In this document: in pieces, positions 6,597-11,550 of the stretch | How positions within the stretch are numbered: the stretch's first letter is position 1 | How the letters are laid out: the number at the start of each line of letters is the position of its first letter | From: CAYZAW01 sp964476505 | GTDB taxonomy: Bacteria > Bacillota > Clostridia > Christensenellales > CAG-138 | DNA: 12,940 nucleotides | Assembly (NCBI GenBank): GCA_964476505.1 | Contig: CAYZAW010000054.1 | Location: 1-12,940, forward strand | Direction: 5' to 3' | Notes under the pieces: model-generated | Told to the model about the DNA's origin: nothing | Database searches by the model: none | What the model saw: only the letters and a program-made list of their open reading frames with translations | Translations under genes and position numbers: made by a program

Positions 6597-6627
6597 TATT
6601 CTTCACCGCAAATCGTGGCCGTTAAAC
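6597..6627 (-). promoter_or_regulatory. Candidate SigB/SigF/SigG-type promoter for the RsbW-like kinase gene
   Basis: On the minus strand GTTTAA (6622-6627) is followed after 14 bases by GGTGAAGAATA (6597-6607). GTTTA fits the -35 element known for SigB (GTTTAA) and SigF/G (GYWTA). GGTGAAGAATA resembles the SigF/G -10 pattern (GG, pyrimidine, purine, A, then an A/T-rich end) with one mismatch. Its fit to the SigB -10 GGGWAW is weaker. Transcription starting near 6590 would give a leader of about 20 bases before the TTG. No comparable sigma-A promoter was seen here. The sigma factor of this family is encoded just upstream, so feedback control is plausible. Confidence 0.5.
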
Positions 6628-6633
6628 AGCTAG

Positions 6634-6657
6634 GGTAATGCAAGTTACCGTATTACC
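6634..6657 (-). promoter_or_regulatory. Dyad with three GGTAA/TTACC half-sites upstream of the candidate promoter
   Basis: On the plus strand the stretch contains GGTAAT (6634-6639), GTTACC (6644-6649) and ATTACC (6652-6657). Two alternative inverted repeats result: GGTAA-6 bases-TTACC and GGTAAT-12 bases-ATTACC. It begins 6 bases upstream of the -35 element at 6622-6627, where an activator could bind; it could also fold in a read-through transcript from the sigma gene. No T-run follows in the minus direction. Function unknown. Confidence 0.3.
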
Positions 6658-6748
6658 TTGTAAAAGCGTTTTATCGGCACGATACGCATACACAACGGTT
6701 GGCGCGGATGCAGCCCGTCACCGTTTTGTATATGCCGGGATCGAATCG

Positions 6749-7501
6749 CTATTCTTCTTCTAATATCTCTCTTTTTAGCATGGCTAAGATTCTGCGTTCC
6801 ATGCGAGAAATGTACATTTGTGATACGCCCATGCTTTCCGCGATATCCCGCTGGCTTTTGTCGTGCACGAAGCGGGCGATCAGCACGCTTTGCTCCATCT
6901 CGGAAAGGCGCGCCAAACTGGCGCGGAAATAATCCGCATTTTCGATGTCCGTATACTCCCGGGCATCAACTCCCAGCATTTCCGCAAGGCTCTTTTCGTT
7001 GTCTTTCCCCGGCACCATTTCGTCCAAAGAAAGTACGTTGCGCCCTGCTTTGGCCTCCAACAGCTCGTACACGGTATCCAGCGGCAGATTCATGCGATCC
7101 GCCAGTTCCTCTGGGCGGGGCTGCCGGTCGTTTTCCGATACCAGCGCGTCCTGCGCCTCCAGCATGCGCTTCATCAGCTCGCTCATGCGGCGGGGCAGCC
7201 GCACGGAACGGCTTTTATCCCGAAAATAATTCTTGATTTCGCCAATAACAGAGGGTGTTGCAAAGCTGCCGAATTTTACGCCGCGGGAAAAATCGTACCG
7301 TTCCAGCGCACGAAGCAACGCAAGAGAGGCAACCTGAAACAGGTCGTCATACTCCACACCGCGCCCAGTAAACTTTTTTGCCGCGATCTGTGCAATGTAT
7401 AAATAATGCTGCACCAACTCGTTGCGTAAGCCCTCGTTCCGCGTTTTGCAGTATTCCTCCAGCATGGAATCGTATTGTGTTTGCGAATATGCCTGCTCCA
7501 T
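6749..7501 (-). CDS. RNA polymerase sigma factor, SigB/SigF/SigG family
   Basis: A 250-residue sigma-70 group 3 factor with regions 2, 3 and 4. Region 2 covers about 25-100, with YDDLFQVASLALLRALERYD (51-70) and FGSFATPSVIGEIKNYFRDK (78-97), the core-binding and -10-recognition part typical of SigB/F/G. Region 3 follows (about 101-165, LPRRMSELM and RPEELADRMNL). Region 4 ends the protein with a helix-turn-helix at about 216-239 (SQRDIAESMGVSQMYISR). Its ATG overlaps the stop of the RsbW-like gene by one base (TAATG), so translation is coupled, as in rsbV-rsbW-sigB and spoIIAA-spoIIAB-sigF. Its partner proteins do not look like true SpoIIAA/SpoIIAB, so a general-stress-type factor is more likely than sporulation SigF; I cannot decide from sequence alone. 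It is likely held inactive by the protein at 7501-7863. Confidence 0.95.
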   Translation of the reverse strand: MEQAYSQTQYDSMLEEYCKTRNEGLRNELVQHYLYIAQIAAKKFTGRGVEYDDLFQVASLALLRALERYDFSRGVKFGSFATPSVIGEIKNYFRDKSRSVRLPRRMSELMKRMLEAQDALVSENDRQPRPEELADRMNLPLDTVYELLEAKAGRNVLSLDEMVPGKDNEKSLAEMLGVDAREYTDIENADYFRASLARLSEMEQSVLIARFVHDKSQRDIAESMGVSQMYISRMERRILAMLKREILEEE

Positions 7502-7863
7502 TACGCCGCCTTGTATAATATGTATTTCTCAACACCGTTTTCGGTGGTATGCCATACCTCGTCCATCAGCGCTTCCAGTAAAAAAGAGCCAAACTCGCGT
7601 TCCGGCGTGGACTGCGGCGTTTGTGCCTGCGGTGCATAGACCGTAGCGCGAATGCCGTGGCTGATGTCTATTTCAATATGCAGCGCGGCTTCCGTTCCTT
7701 CCTCCGGGAACAGCAACAGGCAGGCCTCCGCCACAGCGGTTTTGATGTCTTCCACACACTCCACATCAAACCCCGCCTGCCCTGCCAAGGACGCCGCAAC
7801 AAGCCGCACAGTTACCATGTACTCCGCCTTGGCGGGTAATGTGAGTGTAACGAGCTCTTTCAT
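7501..7863 (-). CDS. RsbW-like anti-sigma protein with lost ATP-binding boxes
   Basis: A 120-residue protein in the anti-sigma position between a STAS gene and its sigma factor. The N-terminal half follows RsbW closely (LTLPAKAEYMVTVRLVAASL, then VEDIKTAVAEAC at 37-48), and the C-terminus matches the last RsbW strands (FLLEALMDEVW, 94-104). The ATP site is gone: after AEAC the N box reads LLLF instead of TNAVxHA, so the magnesium-binding Asn and the His are missing; the G1 DxGxGFD motif is replaced by VYAPQAQTPQ; and the G2 GxGL motif is reduced to EFGSF. At 120 residues it is shorter than RsbW (about 160), lacking part of the ATP lid. It could still bind sigma but probably cannot phosphorylate the STAS protein. 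It overlaps the STAS gene by four bases (ATGA) and the sigma gene by one. Confidence 0.85.
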   Translation of the reverse strand: MKELVTLTLPAKAEYMVTVRLVAASLAGQAGFDVECVEDIKTAVAEACLLLFPEEGTEAALHIEIDISHGIRATVYAPQAQTPQSTPEREFGSFLLEALMDEVWHTTENGVEKYILYKAA

Positions 7864-8180
7864 TGCGCCCCGCCCCCGATGCCAAAGGATTCGGAAAGGC
7901 CGGTGATTTCAAATAAGCGGGCAATTCTGGGCTGCAGGTTGTTCAGCTTTAGGCTGCCGCCCTTTTGCTCGATGTTTTTACGGAGCCGTACAAATGCGCC
8001 AAGACCCATGCTGTCTACATAATTGAGCTCTTTGCATTCCACGATGATCCCGCCGGGATGCTCGTTGAGAGCGCGCTCTAAATTCGCGATCACGCGCGGC
8101 GCTTCTACCACGTCCATATCGCCCGTTAGTTCGGCGTTCCAAACACCGGCTTCTTGATCGTACGCGATCTTCTTCAGCAT
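7860..8180 (-). CDS. STAS-domain anti-anti-sigma factor (RsbV/SpoIIAA-like)
   Basis: A 106-residue single STAS domain. Family marks are a short strand pair at the start (AYDQEAGVWNAELTGDMDVVEA), the strand GGIIVECKELNYVDSMGLGA with the phosphoacceptor serine at 57, and the C-terminal helix GSLKLNNLQPRIARLFEITG. In partner switching the unphosphorylated STAS protein binds the anti-sigma factor and frees sigma; phosphorylation at this serine by an RsbW-type kinase blocks that. The serine is kept here even though the adjacent anti-sigma protein looks kinase-dead, so another kinase, for example the one at 6179-6568, may act on it. A GGGGGAG ribosome binding site precedes the ATG at 8180. The gene lies 22 bases after the zinc-ribbon gene and overlaps the next gene by 4 bases. 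Confidence 0.95.
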   Translation of the reverse strand: MLKKIAYDQEAGVWNAELTGDMDVVEAPRVIANLERALNEHPGGIIVECKELNYVDSMGLGAFVRLRKNIEQKGGSLKLNNLQPRIARLFEITGLSESFGIGGGAQ

Positions 8181-8202
8181 TTGTATCTCCCCCTTATGAT
8201 GA

Positions 8203-8661
8203 TTACAGAACCTTCAGCCCGCACTGCCCGCAAAACTGCGCATCGTCTTTGATGGTTGCCGCGCAGTTGGGGCAGATTCGCGCCGTTTCCTCCGGCAGCT
8301 TAACAACGCCCTTGATTCCCGCGCCGCACTTAGAGCAATAATCGTCTTCCATTGCCACCACCGTGCCGCAGGACGGGCAATACAGCATGCCCTTTTTATG
8401 AAGCAGCTTTTCATTTCTGATTTGAATTTCTTTTTCTTTAGCCGCTATGGTTTTAACCGTTTCGCTAAACTCACAGGAAGTGTCGTTTTGATGCGCCTGA
8501 TAATACGCGCCGCCAAGCTCGAATTGCAGATCCTCTATTTCTGTTTGCAGCCGCCCGATCTCACTGTTGAGGCGCGCCGTTTCTACAAGGTCGCCGGATT
8601 TTTTGGAGGCGCTGCCCGCAATAGTACCGATCTTCTTGCTGAATCCTTCAAAAGCACCCAT
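8203..8661 (-). CDS. Coiled-coil protein with two C-terminal zinc ribbons, function unknown
   Basis: A 152-residue soluble protein I cannot name. The first third (SKKIGTIAGSASKKSGDLVE) is small and polar, followed by a predicted coiled coil (about 28-90, LNSEIGRLQTEIEDLQFELG and KEKEIQIRNEKLLHKKG). Two treble-type zinc ribbons follow: CPSCG with CSKCG (Cys95, 98, 109, 112) and CPNC with CGQCG (Cys130, 133, 144, 147), the zinc_ribbon_2 / double zinc ribbon pattern. There is no membrane segment or signal peptide. A GGGAGGA site lies 5-6 bases before the ATG. It starts 18 bases after the M19 dipeptidase stop and 22 bases before the STAS gene, so it is the first gene of the partner-switching operon if the promoter at 8682-8710 is used. 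Its place suggests, without proving, a link to that switch, for example as a sensor or scaffold. Confidence 0.9.
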   Translation of the reverse strand: MGAFEGFSKKIGTIAGSASKKSGDLVETARLNSEIGRLQTEIEDLQFELGGAYYQAHQNDTSCEFSETVKTIAAKEKEIQIRNEKLLHKKGMLYCPSCGTVVAMEDDYCSKCGAGIKGVVKLPEETARICPNCAATIKDDAQFCGQCGLKVL

Positions 8662-8679
8662 GACTATCCTCCCGCAACA

Positions 8680-9654
8680 TTAGTATACCATTGGTTCCGT
8701 GGTGTTGCAATTTACAAATGGTAAAATATAGTTATAAAGATTTTGGTAAACAATCTTGCGTATCTGCTCCTCGGTATACCCCGCCTGCAGCAGCGCTTGC
8801 AGAAGCGCCGGGAACGCCGCGCTGTTCATCAGCGCGGGGGGATATTCCGTCATGCCGTCAAAATCGGAGCCGATGGCGCAGGCGTTGATTCCGCCGACCT
8901 CCGCGATATGGTCGATCTGCCGCACAACATCCATGACTGTTGCCGTGCCGGACTTGCACAGCTGCCTGTGATAAAAATTGACCCCGATGACCCCGCCCTG
9001 CTCCGCGATGGCCTTGATGTGCGTATCCGTTAACGACCGCGGGCTGTTGTATACCTCGCGGCAGTTGGAATGCGAGGCAAATATCGGGCGAGTGGCGATC
9101 GTAAGCGCGTCGTCTATGCCCGCATCGCTTAAATGCGACACATCCAGCGCCATGCCGATGCGGCACATTTCCTCTACAACCTCACGACCAAGCGGCGTTA
9201 AGCCCTTATTGGTTTTTCTGACGGCGGTGCCGGAAAGCTCGTTGGGCGTGTTCCATGTAAGCGTCATGGCGCGAACGCCCAGCCGGTACAGCATGCGAAG
9301 CACAGACAGGCTTCCCTCGATGGCTTCGCCGCCCTCAACGGTCAGCACGGTTTTGATGGTATCCTCATTTAGCGCGTTGCTGCCTGTCAGCTTTTCCATC
9401 ACGTTTGCATGCTGCTCCAGCATGCGCTCGTATGCGTCGATCATGTGCAGGCATTGCTGTAAATATGGAATGCGCTTTTGGGTATCGATCCACGCCGCAA
9501 AGAATTGCAGCTTGACCCCGCCCTGTATAAGGTATGGCAGCGCCACCGCCTGCGGCGCAAGCGAATCACCATGGCCCGGCTCCCCAAACTGCCAGCCATA
9601 ATGCACCATGCCATATAAAAAATCGCAATGCGCGTCCGCTACCGGTATCTGCAT
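8680..9654 (-). CDS. Membrane-dipeptidase-family (M19) metallopeptidase
   Basis: 324 residues, a normal length for bacterial peptidase family M19 (renal dipeptidase type), zinc enzymes that cleave dipeptides, including ones with a D-residue. The metal-site residues can all be placed: DAHCD (His9, Asp11), bridging Glu107 in TVEGGEAIEG, His174 in LDVSHLSD, His195 in IFASHSNCR, and the substrate-side Asp in GSDFDG (262-267). The substrate is not known; recycling of wall-derived dipeptides is one option. No signal peptide or membrane segment is seen, so the protein is probably cytoplasmic. An AGGGGG site lies 6 bases before the ATG at 9654. It follows rny by 61 bases, with a hairpin in between, and ends 18 bases before the zinc-ribbon gene. 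Confidence 0.94.
   Translation of the reverse strand: MQIPVADAHCDFLYGMVHYGWQFGEPGHGDSLAPQAVALPYLIQGGVKLQFFAAWIDTQKRIPYLQQCLHMIDAYERMLEQHANVMEKLTGSNALNEDTIKTVLTVEGGEAIEGSLSVLRMLYRLGVRAMTLTWNTPNELSGTAVRKTNKGLTPLGREVVEEMCRIGMALDVSHLSDAGIDDALTIATRPIFASHSNCREVYNSPRSLTDTHIKAIAEQGGVIGVNFYHRQLCKSGTATVMDVVRQIDHIAEVGGINACAIGSDFDGMTEYPPALMNSAAFPALLQALLQAGYTEEQIRKIVYQNLYNYILPFVNCNTTEPMVY
8682..8710 (-). promoter_or_regulatory. Candidate extended -10 sigma-A promoter for the zinc-ribbon/STAS/RsbW-like/sigma operon
   Basis: On the minus strand: TTGCAA (8705-8710), a 17-base spacer, TATACT (8682-8687) preceded by TGG. The -10 lies across the end of the dipeptidase gene, and its last bases overlap that gene's stop codon. 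Transcription would start about 13 bases before the zinc-ribbon ATG. It would let the regulatory operon be made independently of the dipeptidase and rny. Confidence 0.5.
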
Positions 9655-9672
9655 ACTGTTCCCCCTATAAAG

Positions 9673-9698
9673 AAGGATATGCTTTTTCGCATATCCTT
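9673..9698 (-). terminator. Hairpin between rny and the M19 gene, weak terminator
   Basis: A perfect 10-base-pair stem (AAGGATATGC / GCATATCCTT) with a 6-base loop, 17 bases after the rny stop. In the minus direction it is followed by CTTTATAG, so the U-run is short and broken. It probably ends only part of the rny transcripts or protects their 3' ends, leaving some read-through into the dipeptidase gene, whose ribosome binding site begins a few bases below. Confidence 0.6.
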
Positions 9699-9715
9699 AG
9701 TAAGAAGCAATGGAA

Positions 9716-10453
9716 TTATTTTGCGTAATCTACCGTGCGGGTTTCCCGGATCACGTTTACCTTGATCTGCCCCGGGTACTCCATTTCGCTTTCGATACGC
9801 TTGGCAACCTCGCGCGCCATCAGCACCGTATCCGCATCCGCAACGCTTTCCGGCTTTACGATGATGCGCACCTCGCGGCCTGCCTGGATGGCAAAGGAGG
9901 TTTCCACACCCTCGAAGGAATTGGCGATCTCCTCCAGCTTTTCCAAACGCTTGATGTAGCTTTCCAGCGTTTCGCGCCGTGCGCCGGGACGTGCCGCCGA
10001 GATAGCGTCCGCCGCCTGTACCAGCACAGCCTCTACGGAGGTGGCTTCGATATCCCCATGGTGCGCCATGATGCAGTGCACCACCTGATTGTTTTCCCGG
10101 AACTTTTTGGCTAAGTCCGCACCGATCTGCACGTGGGGGCCTTCTACCTCGTGGTCGATGGCCTTGCCGATATCGTGCAAGAGGCCTGCCCGCTTTGCCA
10201 GCGCTACGTTTGCGCCAAGCTCCGCCGCCATGATGCCCGCTAAGTGTGACACCTCAATGGAGTGCTTGAGCACATTCTGCCCGTAGCTGGTACGGTAACG
10301 CATACGACCCAGCATACGCACAAGCTCATGGTGCAGCCCGTGAACGCCAACATCCAGCACCGCCTGTTCGCCAGCCTCGCGAATTTGATTGTCTACCTCG
10401 CGCTTGGCCTTTTCCACCATTTCCTCGATGCGGGCAGGGTGGATGCGGCCGTC
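9716..10453 (-). CDS. rny: Ribonuclease Y, C-terminal part (HD domain; separated from its N-terminal part by the N run)
   Basis: This is the 3' part of rny, from directly after the N run to the stop. It starts DGRIHPARIEEMVEKAK, the stretch that links the KH and HD domains in RNase Y. The HD domain follows: QNVLKHSIEVSHLAG gives the first metal His, AGLLHDIGKAIDHE carries the His-Asp pair, and MAHHGDIE and AADAISAARPGARRE complete the site. The end, GQIKVNVIRETRTVDYAK, is the usual RNase Y C-terminus. RNase Y is the membrane-tied endoribonuclease that starts mRNA decay in many Gram-positive bacteria. Read together with 10503-11309, omitting the 49 bases at 10454-10502, the protein is 514 residues with a seamless join, close to the usual 520. 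The gene is therefore probably whole in the organism. Confidence 0.93.
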   Translation of the reverse strand, partial: DGRIHPARIEEMVEKAKREVDNQIREAGEQAVLDVGVHGLHHELVRMLGRMRYRTSYGQNVLKHSIEVSHLAGIMAAELGANVALAKRAGLLHDIGKAIDHEVEGPHVQIGADLAKKFRENNQVVHCIMAHHGDIEATSVEAVLVQAADAISAARPGARRETLESYIKRLEKLEEIANSFEGVETSFAIQAGREVRIIVKPESVADADTVLMAREVAKRIESEMEYPGQIKVNVIRETRTVDYAK

Positions 10454-10502
10454 NNNNNNNNNNAAACAGATCGATAGACTCGATCGCCCTGCGCATACCG
10501 TC
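10454..10502. other. Assembly gap (10 N) plus 39 extra bases inside rny
   Basis: Ten Ns occupy 10454-10463. The next 39 bases (10464-10502) do not fit RNase Y: they encode GMRRAIESIDLF where the family goes directly from LILDG to RIHPARIEE. The pentamer CCGTC occurs directly left of the Ns (10449-10453) and again at the end of the extra bases (10498-10502), so removing exactly 10454-10502 restores the gene. The extra bases also hold a 6-base inverted repeat (GATCGA / TCGATC). A misassembled contig end is most likely; an unresolved insertion with a 5-base target duplication is possible. Confidence 0.9.
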
Positions 10503-11309
10503 CAGTATCAGTTTTTCCAAAGCGATCCTTGCCACCTCGCGGCGTACCGGATCGAAACCGGAAAGTATAACGGCCTCCGGCGTATCGTCAATGATCAAGT
10601 CAACGCCCGTGGCGGTTTCCAGCGCACGGATGTTGCGGCCTTCACGGCCAATGATGCGGCCCTTCATTTCGTCGTTGGGCAGCGGCACAACGGACACCGT
10701 GGTTTCCGCCACATGATCCGCCGCACAGCGCTGGATTGCCAGCGATACGATGTTTCTGGCGCGCTTGTCCGCCTCTTCCTTGGTTTTTGCTTCGATATCG
10801 CGAAGCATCAAAGCGGCTTCGTGCTGTGCGTCACGCTCCACGTTGGCTAACAGCATTTCCTTCGCTGCGTCCATGGACATGCCGGAAATGGTTTCCAACT
10901 CCTTCAACTGCTGGGCGTGCAGCTCGGTGACCGAGGCCTCCAACGCATCCAGCTCGGTTTGGCGTTTTTCGATGGCGCCCTCCCGCTGCTCCAAGTTGTC
11001 CATTTTTTTATCCAGCGTTTCTTCCCGCTGGAGAATGCGGCGTTCGCTTCTTTGCAGCTCCGCCCGGCGTTCGCGGTTTTCCTTTTCCGCGTCGCTCTTA
11101 AGCTTTAAAACTTCTTCCTTGGCTTCCAGTACCTTTTCTTTTTTGATTTCCTCGGCGCGCTTTTGCGCGTCCTCCAGCATGCGCTTTACGGCGTCTTCCG
11201 CCTTTGCCGTTTTCGCTTCCGCGATGTTGCGGCGGTACGCATATCCTGCCGCACAGCCAATGCCCAATGCAACCACACCAACTGCAATGGTGATAATGAT
11301 ATCGATCAT
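10464..11309 (-). CDS. rny: Ribonuclease Y, N-terminal part (membrane anchor, coiled coil, KH domain)
   Basis: This is the 5' part of rny, ending at the N run. Residues 3-25 form the single membrane anchor (IDIIITIAVGVVALGIGCAA), followed by a long charged coiled coil (about 30-195) rich in Glu, Lys, Arg and Gln. The KH domain covers about 210-268 with MKGRIIGREGRNIRALETAT and the strand VDLIIDDTPEAVILSGFDP. The last residues before the gap, GMRRAIESIDLF, are foreign to the family and belong to the anomaly at 10464-10502. The ATG at 11309 has GGGAGG 6 bases upstream; an in-frame ATG at 11387 was rejected because it adds 26 residues ahead of the anchor. A sigma-A promoter at 11489-11517 and a folded leader at 11335-11386 precede the gene. 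Confidence 0.93.
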
Positions 11310-11334
11310 ACGGAGCCTCCCATCTATATGAATT

Positions 11335-11386
11335 TGCCGATTCCGCACGGAATCAGCGAGACCGCACTGGATCAGTGCGGTCGGCA
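11335..11386 (-). ncRNA. Structured 5' leader of rny (three-stem fold with alternative pairing)
   Basis: In the rny mRNA sense, TGCC (11386-11383) pairs with GGCA (11338-11335), extendable to TGCCGA/TCGGCA. Inside are a perfect 9-base-pair hairpin (ACCGCACTG / CAGTGCGGT, 3-base loop) and a perfect 7-base-pair hairpin (GATTCCG / CGGAATC). CCGCAC in the first hairpin could pair with GTGCGG in its own 3' arm or with a second GTGCGG in the second hairpin, so two folds exclude each other. The element ends 25 bases before the rny ATG and has no T-run, so it is not a terminator. I do not recognise it as a known RNA family. Upstream in the leader is a small ATCTA/TAGAT stem followed by T's (11413-11431). 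Confidence 0.6.
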
Positions 11387-11488
11387 TACTTGCAGTTTCT
11401 TACTGATATATGAAAAAATCTATCGGTAGATATCAATCCACATATATTATAAGCAAACATCATCAAGTCTGCACATTATCCGCTTTTG

Positions 11489-11517
11489 ATTGTACATTCC
11501 CGAACAAAAAATGTCAA
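11489..11517 (-). promoter_or_regulatory. Sigma-A promoter for rny
   Basis: On the minus strand: a perfect -35 TTGACA (11512-11517), a 17-base spacer beginning with T6, and -10 TACAAT (11489-11494). Transcription should start near 11482, giving a leader of about 170 bases before the rny ATG. The promoter starts 34 bases after the polC stop. No convincing terminator for polC was seen in the 240-base spacer, so polC transcripts may read through. A second TATAAT (11446-11451) lacks a usable -35. Confidence 0.75.
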
Positions 11518-11550
11518 TTCAATTATATACGAACAAAGCCGTTCTCACAT

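Noticed and set aside
6749..8180. Naming the cluster spoIIAA-spoIIAB-sigF
   Set aside because: Gene order fits, but true SpoIIAB keeps its ATP boxes and is about 145 residues; the protein here is 120 residues without them. The sigma factor is therefore left at family level.
10464..10502. Intein or insertion-sequence end at the rny anomaly
   Set aside because: Only 34 unique bases are visible, with no intein splice residues, terminal repeat or transposase; assembly error is simpler.
11446..11451. Second TATAAT in the rny leader as a promoter
   Set aside because: No acceptable -35 lies 16-18 bases upstream and there is no TG extension; the TTGACA/TACAAT pair upstream is better.
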